Translations under genes and position numbers: made by a program | Notes under the pieces: model-generated | What the model was told of the DNA's origin: nothing | Seen by the model: only the letters and a program-made list of their open reading frames with translations | Database searches by the model: none | Source: Crotophaga sulcirostris | Lineage: Eukaryota; Chordata; Aves; Cuculiformes; Crotophagidae | DNA length: 64,000 nucleotides | Assembly (NCBI GenBank): GCA_013397455.1 | Contig: VYZB01000120.1 | Location: 2,178,420-2,242,419 of the forward strand | Reading direction: 5' to 3' | Shown here: positions 13,245-26,477 of the stretch, one piece after another | Numbering within the stretch: the first letter of the stretch is position 1 | How the letters are laid out: the number at the start of each line of letters is the position of its first letter

Positions 13245-16200
13245 AATTCATGCTAGCTTAATTCTCTGTAACTTTCTTTTCTCAGCAATGATTGCCAAGA
13301 AATTAATTATGACAGCCGGTGTTGTGAATGCGTGCCGCAGTAGTCTGCTGCCACTAGTGACAGTCTTACACGTTTCAAGGAGGTCTCTGCATTTGTACCA
13401 ACAAATTGTTTTTAAAAGTTCCTCCTGTTTTGTGCTGCATTTCAACAGGTCTAGCTCTTTCCTTAGTTTCAGAAGGGTTTAGCAGCAACTATTCAGCAGT
13501 TACCCTGGGAGCACACTGCAGATTATGCATGCTTGCCTGACATTTGACAGATGCCCTTAAAAGGCTCAGTTTCCTTTTCATAGAGGCCAGGGGGTTGAGG
13601 AGGGTGGAGGGCTAGACACATTTTTGAAGTGAGTGACATATGTTTAAATGTCAAGGTGGTCTTACTGAATCACTAAGCACAACCCTTGTACATTGAAACA
13701 GAGACTAGGTGGCAAATGTCCTTTTTAGTTGGAGTTGAGAATTCACATCTTTTAATATTCTTGAACTCAGAGACGACATAGTCCTTCATTTGGAGGGGGA
13801 GATGAATGCTGAAGATTGAATTTTGTTGCTAGTATATCCTAAGACTCCTTTGGAAGTCTCTCCACATGCAAAAAGTGAATAAAATATGTTTTTTAAAAGT
13901 TTGCTGCCAAAAGTGTGAAACTCGAGGAGATAAAATTTCTTCACTCCCTGCTCAGCTCCATCCACATGGTGGCTCACAATAAATGTTGGCACAGTAATGA
14001 TGAGCAGAACCACAACTGTAGCCGGGATACGAGCTGAGTGCAAAGAGGATGAGTACTCATCTAACCTCTTAAAAGAACAGAAAATTCTGCAGCCTGAGGT
14101 AAGCCCAAAACCTTTGTTGTTTGCTTTAGTAGCTTTCTCAGTTTTAGGAAGCATTCAGCATCTCAATAACAAGGTGTGATACAAAGGATTTCAGCATCAC
14201 AGTCAAAATTTTTTAGAGCATCTGCATTACAGTCATTTCCAAATCGAAACAGTGAGGTGGCCTTGAAGAAGGGAGGTGCTCCTAGTTTCGGAGCTGAGCA
14301 TATATCCTGGAGGAATCCTACCTGCAGAAGAAGCATCGCACACAGTCTCCATTTCCTTCTCCCTGGGGACCACCGAAAGGAAAGCTGTGTGTTCAAATGA
14401 CATGTAAATGTATGTCCAAATGCGTCTTCAAATTCCTGGTCCAGACGACTGGGGAACAGAGGTCAGGAGCATGTTCCTGCACATTACAGAAGGTGAAACG
14501 TGGAGATCCTAAAAGTTAGTAGGTGGTTTGGAAAATGACTGACTTAAATGTAACCATTATTGGGTCTCTGATCCTTTAAAAACCAATAGAAGAATTCCTG
14601 TCATCAGTGTGGATGCAGGTTTGGACCTTTCCATCAGACATTATGTCTGGTTTTAATTAATTCGTTATTTTGAGGCATTGAATATGAATTTCAGGCTCTC
14701 ATGAAGCTAGCAGTACCAGTCAGAGTAAAGAATGGTGCAGACAGCCCTGGTTGAAGGTTCAGTGCCCAGCAGTCCCTATCAATCTCAGACCTGATTTGTC
14801 CTGAGAAGATATCGCCAATTATGTCATGGTAGTTGGAGGTAGACAAATGTCTCTTTGGGATGAAAAAAAAAATGACTACCATCATTTTCACTTGTCACCT
14901 AAATTGAATTTGAACTCGGCTCCCTAGAGAAACACGTCCACTGTATTAAACAACTGAGGGAATTAACGTTCTCATCGATCCTGCTCATCATTACAGATGT
15001 GTGCGCTCGCATCTGCATCCGACTTCTCCATCTTAGGGAGTCAAACTACAGCCCTGAAGGAGCAGAGTGTGCTGGTATCTCCAACTGTGCAAAATGAGGT
15101 CTGCCCTGATGGTGGTCTCATACTGACCTCTGGGTTCATACTGACATGAATAAGTGGAAGCAGAGGTTGGGTGACAGATGAGATGCAGAGGTAATTTCCC
15201 CTTATTAGCTTCAGTGCCTCCTTTTAAATGCAAGTAGCAACAGGAAAATGAAAACAGTGTCAATTAATGTTGATTAACAAGTTGTAAATTTATGTTATAA
15301 ACTATCAGCAAATCTATGGTTCACTAAATTCGTATGACATAAAGTTTCAAAGAACAGTGTCTGTAATATGGAAATAGTTTCTGTCTATCAGATAATAACT
15401 GCATGTTTTGTAGGTGCTACAGCTATAGCACAGCAAAAGCTACAGTCAATATCCATTGGTTGCATCTGGACTTCCCCACTCAGACGCTCTGGAATAAAAG
15501 CCTTTAATTGATATATGTTGCATCTACTCCCAGAAGAGCTAGTGGGGTTTTTTTCTGGAAAGTTTGGTTGAAGAACATTTGAAGATAGAGTATAAAATAC
15601 ATAAAACTTAAGGGAGATCACATTTTTATTCTTGATACTTTGAAATTTTAGAAGGCTTTTAAAAGGTCTTTATGATTATCTGGTCAGTTGCATATATAGA
15701 CATGAAAAAGATTTAGCAGCTAAAGACTACTTTTTTCTGTTTGTTTTGTTTCTCCCACAGAGAATAGCAGGTATTTTTTTAAAAAGGATTAAAGCAACCA
15801 TTGGTTAAAATGTATTAAAAAAATTGTTCCAGAAAACTGAAAGTAACCTCTTTGCTATATGAGTTTATACACACAAACTGACTTTCTGGCTGATAAGGAG
15901 GGCAAAAGGTAGACAAGCAGGGAGGAAGGAACAGCACCCTAGGAGTGATGACAAAAGATGCTGGCAGGGTCCCAGATTATCAGCACAATGTAGGAAAGAG
16001 GGTGGAGGACAGCATGCAAATGCTCGTTCCTGTGTGCATCTTCTGGGAGGGCCCTGATGGATGTGGGGAATGAGGCTAAGCAAACATAATACTGACAAGC
16101 TGTAAAAGGGGCAGGTAGGTCATCAAAAAAGCCCAGGAGACTAAGGAAGAGAGACCATATCATTTAGGTCCATCTGAAAAATGGTTAAATTGTTTATTCC

Positions 16201-16702
16201 TCTTCTTTCTCCTTGCTAGATGATTTCAGATCTTCACTCAGAAGCTGTAAAACTTACTTTGAACATTCAGGGAAAAATCTATTCACAGGCTATTTTCTAA
16301 TCCACCTTGAATCACAGCTAAGAAATTAAATCAACCTTTAAACCTGCTATAGCCTTCTCTTCTTCCCTCATCATGCGCTTCTCACTGAGGAAGTGGTGAG
16401 GCAAACAGTGTTGTCTGTTAATAAAATGCACATAGATAAAAGACATAAAATTAGCATATCACAAGATTATAAAATTTCAAATTCTATTCAGTCTTCTATT
16501 CCAGGAGACTCCCTGTCAGTTATTAATTTGACCTTTGCAAATACTCTTTGCAGTACGTCACATGGTTATAAATCAGCGATGCCTTCAAAACTGCACACGA
16601 ACCTCCAAAATACTATAACAGCCTATACTGTAAAGTCAAGCATTCAGCCACTGGTAATACAATCTAAAGTGTACTGGTCTCTGTAGGCTTAGTGAGTACT
16701 GT
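13245..16702. other. Unique non-coding DNA with several short open frames
   Basis: This stretch includes a 122-codon minus-strand open frame at 13786-14154 that starts with ATG and has a hydrophobic segment near residues 45-60. It lacks any recognisable domain, and its opposite strand is also partly open, so it is treated as chance. A G-rich run at 13589-13611 has only three full G-triplets and falls short of a standard quadruplex pattern. No repeats of known family were recognised. Confidence 0.55.
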
Positions 16703-16752
16703 TTTGCCTAAGGTTGTATGGCAAGCATGGAGTGCAGCTGGAGCAGGACCCA
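16703..16752 (-). repeat. Possible MIR-type SINE remnant
   Basis: The run from TTGCCTAAGGTTG to GGACCCAG follows the order of an antisense MIR core: CCCAAGG, a variable stretch, TGGCAGAGC-like, then GGACCCAG. Many substitutions are present, and a random match cannot be excluded. Confidence 0.3.
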
Positions 16753-19700
16753 GTTTACACAACCTATAAGTTGCTTAGCTCTAGAGACACCCTCTGTCTC
16801 CTTGCCACTCATAGCCACATTCTCTTTCATTCCTGATTTACAACCTCAAGTTTGTCTATAGCAATGTTGTAAATTTTAGGTGTTTAAAACTGCAAGTCAA
16901 AAAAGGAGCTATGGGATATTTTTAACCACTCTATAGCTCACTATTTCTAGACTTTCCTATTCACAAAACGGACTATTAGCTAAGAAAGTAACTGACAGAA
17001 GTAAGATTTGCTCTTCTTTAACATCCAGACATGTAGAAAGAGGAAAAAAACTCCAACTGCTAGTAGTTTATGCCATCTATTAACTGCTAGGTCACAAAGG
17101 AGCTCTGCAAACATGGTCTGTGGGTGCTATTCATGACACTGTGGGTGGGTTCAGTCCAGGGGATACAGGCAAAACTGATGTTCATTTGGCATCCCTGTGC
17201 TGAAAAGAAGTGATTCAGAACAAGTGACTCCTGGGTGTGTCAAAACGGAGACAAAACTGTAGTTTTCATTCCTTGTTATCTGATGTCAACTAGCACATAA
17301 ATACTACCAAAAACTTACTGCAGTTTGACCATTTGTTGCCTCTCAAGCAAGCCACCATAATTTACATGGGTCGTACTCTCAGCCTGCAGTAGGCACAAGT
17401 TAGGGTGTTCCTGGAAAAACCTCAGCAAAAGCAAACTGCTTAGCAAGCAACTTTTAAAGTCGTGGTAAATCAATCACATTCCAGCATCTGCCCTTAATGC
17501 TGCCCTCAGACGACCACTTATAGCACAAGAAAAAGCTTCACTGAGTCCCCAGGATCCATAATGCAAAGGTAGCTTCACTTTTCACCTTGCAAATCACTCC
17601 CAGATTATGCATTAACCTCTTTTTGCATTGCACCTAAATCCAAGGACCCAGGGTATTTAGACGCCTCAAATTCTAGATAGGCATCTTCAGGCACCGATGT
17701 GCCTCTCCAGATTTGCCGAGAGGCCTTCTGTCGAGATGCTGTTACCAGTTTTCTGAACTGCATTCCTCTTTGCCAGTGCATTAGCCCATTCATATTCCTT
17801 TGAAAAACATTACAGAGCAGTTAACAGCTTCACGAGGAACTGTTGACATGGCTAATGTTTACGGATTAGAAAATGTTAGTTCCGTGCAAATTATACTTAA
17901 TTACTGTTGTAGGATAATAATTATTTTTCATTAATAGAGTCCTAAATCTTTGAAAGCCTTAAATACTGTATATCTCATTACGTTACACAGTACAAAACCA
18001 GTGAAACCCTTTCATTAATTCATTAATGATTAGCTGGAAAAGCAATGTGACAGATTATTATACATACTACCAAGTACTATTAGTACACTGATATACACAG
18101 CTTAATGTAGAACTTTAATATTAGAGTTGAAGTTCTTCAACCATGGAAATTGAGTAGAAAATGACTATGAAGAAAAATTTTCATTTTATATTTTTTCTTC
18201 TACCACATTTCCTTCCATGTACACCTTCTTTTTTATGATCAAAATAATAAGGAAAAAAAATTAAATATATCTTTAACATGGAAATCTAGGGGTTTTTTTT
18301 TGAAGCTAGGTAACTTTTAGTTAATGGACTTCCAGTCAGGTAAAACATCAAAATCAGTAGTGTCATACCTTTCAAAATTGGTGGAGCCTTTCTCAACTTG
18401 GTTGAAAGATCAGGTAGAACCACTTAAGCAACTAAATCAAACCTTTAATTTTGGACTTCGACACTCTTCCAGTGCACAAGTGCCAGGAAAATCAGGTTAA
18501 AAGGCTTATGAAAGGAAGTGAATGGACAAAATCTTATTAGAGAGAGAAAAAGACGAAGAGACAGAGCACGAATTTCGTTCCCTACACACTTTTGTCCCAA
18601 GAAGATGAAAGGGGTTACACCTAGCATATCACATGTGCTAATACAGCAGTCTGGGATAGGTCAGACAAATAGCACCCAAAAAGTTTCTTTATCGGCCCTG
18701 TGACAATACGTTACAGATCTACACCTCAGGTGGGACCATGCACTTGGTAGTGGGTACTCCCTGAGCCAGGTTCTGTTCTGTTACTCCAACGCGCACGACT
18801 AGACCACTGAGATCATTGAGTCTGTAGCACTGTCACTGTCTATGAATAGCAGATGACTGAAGAAAAAGATGCATGTACTTCTACCTAAATGCACTCTTGA
18901 AGGAAACCAAGCCAAGATTAAATGCACATGCACTGATGCTTTATTTTTGTGAACTCCACACAAAATATGCAGTCCAGCCATATGAGAAAATGTCTTCAAA
19001 TGAAAGCTCTGGAAATGTCTGTGGACAAAGAAGGTATTTTGCAGGACATTCTGCAGTAACTTCTGCTTGGTGGACAGGACTTTTTCTACTTAAAATGGAA
19101 GGAGAAATGCAGAAATCAGCTCTTCTACTTAAACAGAATTTTATGGAAAGATGCACAGGAACAACCCTTGGACAGTACCTATCATCCACCAGGCATTTTT
19201 TTCCTTTCCTATCCCTGCACAGTGCTGGGTAGTCTCTAGTGTTTGCAAGATCCTACTAATTTGTATCTGCACCAAATAGAAAGCTCCAACTTCCCAGAAA
19301 AACTTTGTCAAAATATAGGCTTTCTGTTCCACAGTTAAGTCCAACCTTTTGAAATGCTTTGGTCACTCTGCAATATCAAGTCGTGGAGTTAATACTGACA
19401 ATTATTTAAAAAAAAAATTAAAACATTATAACAATTTATTCAAACCTTATCTAGTGTTCCATTGAATTTTTAATGTCAAATTACAATACAATAGAGCACT
19501 GAAAAAATGAAGTCAGAACTTGGTGGCATAAACAAATTGAAGTAAAAGTTTCAATGCTTTCACAAAGAAAATGTTGTTGATGTGTTCTGCCTGCAAAAAT
19601 TTTGAAATTAGCCTGTCTACTGTCCAGTAGAGAAGTCTCACATCAGAAATGTTTTGTGTTCATGATGTTATTCCAGAGCAAGCAGTTTCACATGCTCTGA

Positions 19701-21694
19701 TGAGCTGTATGTGAAGACAGAAGACATGCACTTAACTAACAATGTTTTTTCTGCACCCCATACTCAACAGAATGCAAAATAAATTCCATTACTTGCTTAA
19801 TTTGCATCATTTGGGGACAGTAGTGTATCGTAAACATTTTTAAAATGCTTCACATTTACATTAGTCTGTGCAAGAAGGACTCAGAAGTTAGTCTTACCAC
19901 AGGGTGTAAATTATCGCTGACCTTCTGAAAAGAGGGCCCCAAACTGTGGCTGGGAACACAAGGAGTGGGGCTGTCCCCACAGGCCAGCCAGTCTTTGAGA
20001 ATCTTTTTTAATGCTCATTGTAAATCCTGAAGATGTACAGAAAACTTCAGTTTCTGTGATGCTTTCTAAACCACAGGAATATATTTAACACATTAATAAA
20101 GGGAAAAAAAACCCAAACAAACCCTAGGAACAATCCAGTTCCTGTCATCTCTCTTGATTTTTCACTTAGTAGACTTCTTTATGGATTAAAAAACTTTTTT
20201 TCTTCGTCTTCTTGTAAAGAGTGTTCATTGAAGCTTGGCCAATAGATGGTATCACCCTTTCCAAAGTCTATGCTATGGGAGGCCTATGGAAGCATATCTG
20301 CTCAAGGCATTCATGCAAATTATTACTTACTGCCCTATATGCTCATAAATTAATAGCTTCTCTGTGGATGAAAAACAGAAATTAGACAACCATTAAGGTT
20401 GAACAATGTATAAAGAATATTAAATATTAATATATGAAATGAAAAAATATTGCAAGAGATATGAATAGATATGCCAGGAGCATAACAAGCCAAATCTAGG
20501 AATGTAAATAATAAAAACATGTTTTCAGCTAGATATTCTGGATGGTTTAGTATTCAAATTAAAGTTTGTTTTCCCATTCAATAAAAACAAAACGAAAAGT
20601 ATTTACCGTTGTTGCCTTATTTACATGAGAGTTCATTTTCCTCCTGTGAACAGAAACAGATCTTTAACCAGAGGCGAATCAGGATGCAGAGGCCACTTTC
20701 TCATCGGTGTGTTTTTCGAGGAGTGTTTCAGTGAGGTGTGGATGGCAGCTCTGCAAGTTCAAGAGCAAGAATGCCCCTCACAATTTTAAGTGTTATTTGA
20801 ATGAATAATTGCAAAGCTAGCTTGTGCATTTTAATGACTTGTGTCGGCAGCAACTATAAAATTGAAATGGAAATTGGATGAAGAGTTTACTTAATAGTAG
20901 GATTAGGTTGCCTGTTGCTAAAGTATTGCGGCTGACTGCGTGTGTGACTTGTCTCTGGCAATGATGACTCTTGTTAGAGCCCCGTTGGAGCTACAGAACC
21001 TATCATTTCACATGGTACAGCAGCTGTAAACAATCATTAAAAAGACCTGATTTCTTAGTGGATCCAAGTTCATTTTTTAAATCCATCACGCTCTGGCCAA
21101 TTTCTGCTAATTCTGAATTAAATACTACTATTCTGTCTCTCTATGTGAATTATTGAAAAAGCAGTCTGTATGGATTTTGACCTTGATTGTAGATTGCTTC
21201 ATCCAGACCAGTCCTTGATTCTGCCTCCTGTTAGGTTCCTAGGAGTGACAAGTGCACCCATTATAAATATACATTCAGTGAAACATTGGATGGAGCATGC
21301 CCTTGCTCCCATAGAATCAATTTTATACAATTTCATTTAGCCATCATCACATTCATTTCCAAGAGCTCAGACTGGACTGCATCATAGGGCATTTCCTAGA
21401 CTTTTAGATCCCCATCTGCCTAAATCCTCAGTACAAACTTTACCAAGATACAACAGCACCTCATTTTTAAATTGTGTACATATAATTGTATGGACTTTTC
21501 TTTAGTTAGGGTACTGAATCTAGGCTGTTCCTATGCTGTGGGATGTTTTGTAGGATTCACAGGAATGTGAAAACAGTAAGAAAGAATCTGGCATATTTGG
21601 AGCATTCAGAAATTGTTTCTCAGGATAGTCTCAACACAGTCTAAAAACCATAAATATCTGAGGATTTCAGACCCCAGATACTTGTTTTAATCAT
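16753..21694. other. Unique AT-rich non-coding DNA
   Basis: Open frames do not exceed 119 codons (18873-19232 plus strand, ATG start, no recognisable domain). The 17850-18300 and 20370-20620 parts are very AT-rich. No transposon termini, tandem arrays or RNA gene signatures were seen. Confidence 0.65.
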
Positions 21695-21726
21695 CACAGA
21701 CACATGCACGCACATGCACACACACC
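21695..21726. repeat. Degenerate (CA)n microsatellite
   Basis: CA/TG-rich run with interruptions (CACATGCACG-type units). It is an old, imperfect dinucleotide repeat typical of vertebrate non-coding DNA. Confidence 0.8.
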
Positions 21727-23265
21727 CAGAGCACACTCTGGCTGTGTGATTGATTAAATGATTAATTGCTAAAGCTTTTGATTAATACCTATCATGGAAA
21801 AATCCCTTACATGCATCTTAGGAAGGAAAGCTCTTAATTCTGCCTGCAGTTTGAAAGAAAAACTGAATTCTGACTACATTTCAATGCCAGGAGGGAAAAT
21901 GGTTCAAAATTACTGCTGTATTTTTATAAAACTCAGTAAGCACACATGGCAAGATACCAATCCTTCTAAAGGCACATGAGAGTAAAGTCTAGCTGTCATA
22001 GAGCTTGGGGTTATGTCCAGCATCAACAAAATCCAAAATAACATTGTTCAACTGTACTATCAGACATAAGGTCAACCAGGTTCAGCTCCAAAGGAGGTGG
22101 CATCTGTTACCTACCTCATGTTTTAGTAAATAGTCTGATTTTTATGTGACAAGTGCAAACACAGATACAAATTAATGGGAAAAGAAAAGCCCCAATTGTC
22201 CATTTGTGTCACATTGCAAACTGCTGGGTGAAAAACAGCCCAGCATCATTTAATCATCCTGTTTTCCCTATCCTTTTTCACTCATTACATTCATTACTGG
22301 TCACAAAAGACTGCTCACAAAACAGCTAGTGATTTTAATTTAATGCATCCTTTCTAAAACCTGCAGGGAAATTAAAGGAGGGAGCAACCTGGAGAGGGCT
22401 GGGGAGCAGGAGGCGGAAATGGGTCTTGGCACATCTGAAGCTTTAAATGCTAATAGTCAAACATTTCCCAAATAGATCTGAGCTGACCCTAAACACATTG
22501 GGAGGGCTTAACTCATTAGTTTGCAAATTGAGTCAAATTGACACAAGGAGTTTCCTTGCACTGCCTTTAAATCTCTGATAGAAGCTGGTGAGTGACCTCT
22601 CAATCTGACAGGCCAACAGTTGCCAAACCATCTCAATATCACAAAATCCAATAAAACAAACTACCCAACAGATCACGGGGGGCTGGTGCAGGTTTTTTTC
22701 CCCACATTATGCAAAAGTTTGTTGTCATCACCTCCATCTAAATTTATAGGCATTATTGGTTTACAAAGGGATAACTAAATAACAGAGCAGTAGCAAACAA
22801 ATGTAATCAGGAAATAGTGTAATATTCGGGAAGCATGACAGTATTTAGCTGGGTCTGTGGAAAGCTCATGGAGCACAGCTCACCTATGGGGCATTGCTCT
22901 AGCAAACAGCACCATTCCAAACTGTTCCATGCTAACCAGTATGAGGACCTTGCTGGTAGATTTACTCTTTGAAGTCCTGTTTCTTCGTCTGATGAAATCA
23001 GTAGAAAGTCTCCCACTGACACTTGCAGGGTGAGAAGAGAGAAGTATGCACTCTGAGGGAAGCCAAAAGGGGTTGTGCTGGTATGAGCACAACCTGGGAC
23101 AGAGTGCAGCTCGCTGCAGCTGGAGGAACAGGATTTATCTCCCAAAGTGTTCACACAGGAGTGTCTGCCTGGGAGCTGAATGTCTACCTTGGTAGAGCCT
23201 GGGGAGTTATTTCTCTTCCCAGAGAGAAGTGACTACCTCCCCCTGAGTTCCCTCAGCCCCTTTAT
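21727..23265. other. Non-coding DNA, candidate conserved stretch at 22190-22620
   Basis: No gene is recognised. The 22190-22620 stretch is unique and non-repetitive. It carries a TTTAATGCAT-type site near 22339-22348 and a nearly symmetric TTTGCAAA core near 22520. These features are compatible with a developmental enhancer but do not prove one. Open frames at 22807-23154 (minus, GTG start) and its overlaps have no domain. Confidence 0.5.
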
Positions 23266-23430
23266 ATCACACAGTATCACAGTATCACAGTATCACAGTA
23301 TTGCAAGGTTGGAAAGGACCTCTGAGATCATCGAGTCCAATCTATAACCCAACACTAACACCAACCCATCATCTAAGCCATGGCACTGAGCGCCTCATCC
23401 AATCTCCCCTTAAACACCTCCAGGGTTGAT
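23266..23430 (-). mobile_element. CR1 LINE, 3' end fragment (ATACTGTG-tail type)
   Basis: Read on the minus strand, this is the extreme 3' end of a CR1 non-LTR retrotransposon. It starts with the end of the ORF2 coding part, passes the conserved 3' UTR block (complement of AAGGTTGGAAAGGACCT followed by GATCATCGAGTCCAA) and ends in about four copies of the octamer ATACTGTG at 23266-23300. CR1 elements are usually 5'-truncated, as here: similarity stops close to 23430, where the sequence departs from the second copy at 61154. The pair differ at roughly 8% of shared positions, which suggests two separate insertions of one subfamily. The fragment is not coding. Confidence 0.9.
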
Positions 23431-26258
23431 CTTTGACCAGATCTCCAGCAGCTGCCAAGGCAGCCTCAGCATCAGGCTCACCCCAGTCTCTCACACGCTC
23501 ATCTGCCTGAACCCAGACATCCTGGATGGTAACATGCAGCTTTTTCTTTGCCAGTCTTTTCCATGAACTATTTATGTCCTCTTGTAGAAGAAGTTGCTGC
23601 AATTACTAGCTACCTGCTTCTGGTTGGAAAGGATGGGGGAAGAGAAGCCCTGCTCCTACAGAAGAGCTCCTAAAGACCTTGATGGTTCTACTCTACCACT
23701 GGGAGAAGCTCTTGCTGGTTGATTTTGACAGCACATTGTCAAGGATGCATCACAACAAAAGTGTAAGGCATCTACTTAGTTTTCAGAAATAATATCACAG
23801 CAGCCTGAGGGGTGGGGGGGTGGGAAACAACAAAACCAAACGTATTTAAAAATCCTGAAAGGACCATTTAAATATAAGTTTAAGAAGGTCAATTTGTCAA
23901 AGCATACAGAGTAGAAGTCCTCCAACACACTACTGTATGCACCACCCTTAGGATGCAGCCCAAAGTCTGTTAGTCTTGACTTGACTTCCGAGTCACTTGG
24001 CTTGGGACTTGGTCTCAGTGATTATCTTTCTCTTTATCATATTCAAAGACTGTTTCTGGTGTTTTACTCAAGGCTCTTCAGAAGATTTGATCTGTATTCT
24101 CACACTGTTTACTCTCTTCCACCAGAAACGTGTCAGCTGTGATGCCATAGTCAAGTAACAGTGATTTACCAGTTAAATGCTCGCTTGTAACCATAATCAA
24201 GCAATGAAGGCAAACAGCCTTGGGAGACCAACTCAGCTGTGTGGTTCTTTTGACAGACCATGTCCTGAAGTACAGCTTGTTGAACTCAAAAGGGAAAAAT
24301 ATGTACTTCAGAAACATTTCCCTGTGTCCTAGCACTAAGGATATGCATTCGGGAACTAATTACTTCCAGCTAGCTGAAGTGTGAATGTGTCTCAGAGCTG
24401 GCTCACTGTAATTGCTCCTCTCCCCTCAGTAAATTCTCCCTTTCTAGGCTGGTTGTTTGCTCCTCATTCACTTGCTGAGGAGGAAACTTTCCTGCACGTA
24501 TCCCATGGTAAGAACTGATGCACTGGCAGTTATTGCAGGGCAGCTGACTTACACTGAGTTTACACCTTCTCCTTTGTCACGGTAACTTGTTTGTGTGACT
24601 ACCCCATAAACCTAGAGAATTAATTTAACATCAAAAATAGAGGCAGTGAGAAAGACCTAATAAAGAACTTCAGCATTTCCATGCCTAATTGCCAGCCTGG
24701 TGTGGATACCAGAGCCCAGCTTAGGAGTCCAAAATATTAGCACAGTGTCACCATCGCATCCAACAGCAGGTACGATGGTTTGTCCTTTCAATAACTCAGT
24801 ATTGCCTTGAGGGTGACCACAAATGACTCCTGCAGTGCTGTAGCATGAACTGTGTCCCCTTTAGCTAGACTACTTACCCAACAGAATTATTCTGTAATGC
24901 AACCTGGTTTTGTTATCCTGGCTGGAGTTCCTGTTTCTTCCTAAGAGTTAATGTTGATAAATAACTGGACTCAATTTGCCTTTGCGGGTGAGGGAAAGGA
25001 AGGCCATAGGAAATGAGATGTTGAACACTCCAGTGTGCTCTGCCTCATCGCTTATTTGCTCTCCTTTGCATCTTACTAATGAATGTTTTACTTCCCTTTA
25101 CTCTCCTTTTATTTCGGTTGTGTTGAAGAACTTCTTTTGGTTGCCTCGTGTCCCTTGCTAATTGAAATGCATTTCGTGTCTAAGCTTTTTTGATTTTATC
25201 TCTGTCATATAGCCCTCAGTCTGGTGGGAGAATTTTAACAAGGGGGTTTCCAAGAGGCTTTGCAGCTTCTCCTGCCAATGCAGCAAACCATTGTGTTGTA
25301 AACACATCCAGGGCTGCTTGATGATTGTGGGTTATTGTGTTCCTCATACTAATTATCCTCTATAGGGAGAGAGCGTGCAGAAATATTGTGAAAATCTTGT
25401 CTTCTCTTCATCCAGCTTTTCTTTCCATTCTCAGATCCTCAACATCCAGCTTTCTGCCACTCCTCAGCATCTCAGGCATTGCTCAGTCCTTTTAGTCTGC
25501 ATCCTCTTCTGCAACAAATGTGGCAACTGTTTTCTTAACCTCCCTTCCCTGCTGAAACACCTGAAACCTTCTTTCATACTTGTTGCTCCTTTCTGCTCTG
25601 TTTCTACTGCTCCAATGCCCATCTTGTAAAACAGCACCTGGTATAAACACACCATTTCAGGTGTGGTCTTACACTTTTCCAGCTGCTGCCAGGCAAGAAC
25701 TTTCTTTCCAAGTTCAAAACTGCTTAGCTCTTGTTTTGGATCGTGTTCAATAGTGTGGCAGCTCCATTAGAATCCTCATCTTGGTCATCCAAGAAAAATC
25801 CTCTTGTCTGTGTAAACACGCTCAGTCACCATTTGCTGCAATGAGGTACCCTTTGCACACAGTTATTTCTATTTGGCTTTTTAGACTCTAGGCATGTTAG
25901 GATAAGCACTATTCACCCAGTCTTTCTGCAATAGCATCCCTCACATCATGGCTGATACTGTAAGATACAGCGATATCTGTTAATCTGCTGAGTGCCTGAA
26001 CTAGAACAGCTGCCTTGCTTGCGTGGCTGAGAGAAGCTCTCTCAGTGTTTGAAAACCCACTTCTCCACATGGATAAAATGAAGCCTGCAGGAAGAAGCTT
26101 TTGCACTGACTTTTAAAACTTTAGATCTCTGAGATAAATTAAGGGCCCAGCCCTGATGTTTCCCCACTAATTTGACGAAAGAGTAACCCATACTAAGAAC
26201 ACTGAATGAAACCTCATCTAGTTTTTAATGGCCACTTCAGTGTTCCTTGCCCCCCTGT
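23431..26258. other. Unique non-coding DNA
   Basis: A minus-strand open frame of 77 codons (23369-23602) straddles the CR1 edge and is therefore not a gene. Beyond it, open frames stay under 86 codons. There are no repeat families apart from the G-rich motif at 23809. Pyrimidine-rich text at 25380-25640 gives open frames on both strands without any motif. Confidence 0.6.
23809..23824 (+). other. G-quadruplex candidate
   Basis: G4-T-G7-T-G3 in 16 bases. The G7 run can supply two of the four triplets, which gives a possible compact quadruplex with one-base loops on the plus strand. It might also be just a decayed G homopolymer. Confidence 0.5.
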
Positions 26259-26477
26259 CCCAGCAAGTTTTCTTGGCACTTTCTCCCTAATTGGGATCCT
26301 TTGTAGGAGAGGAACAACCAGCAGCACGTGATGTTGGGTTATAGGTTTGCTTTGAGGATCAGCATTGCAAGCAAACAAAAAAATAGATTAAAAATTCTTG
26401 CTTTTAGTCTCCAGTATCCATAATGTTAAAGATTTTCTGGAGAATGTTTTGCACCCCTCATCCTCAGAGGGTGCTGC
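26259..26477 (+). repeat. Left arm of an imperfect inverted repeat
   Basis: This 219-bp arm is matched, in reverse complement, by 28109-28339. The two align from CCCAGCAAGTTTTCTTGG at the outer end to TCCTCAGAGGGT at the inner end. I count about nine substitutions, plus one block of about a dozen bases present only in the right arm. Similarity ends abruptly on both sides. No open frame spans the arm. It may be a terminal repeat of a 2.08 kb element, one of two opposite insertions of the same repeat, or an inverted segmental duplication. Confidence 0.95.

Noticed and set aside
13786..14154. 122-codon ATG-initiated frame with a hydrophobic segment, minus strand
   Set aside because: No signal peptide, domain or splice sites, and other frames are open in the same place; consistent with chance.
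18873..19232. 119-codon ATG-initiated frame, plus strand
   Set aside because: No recognisable domain; the minus strand is open over the same stretch.
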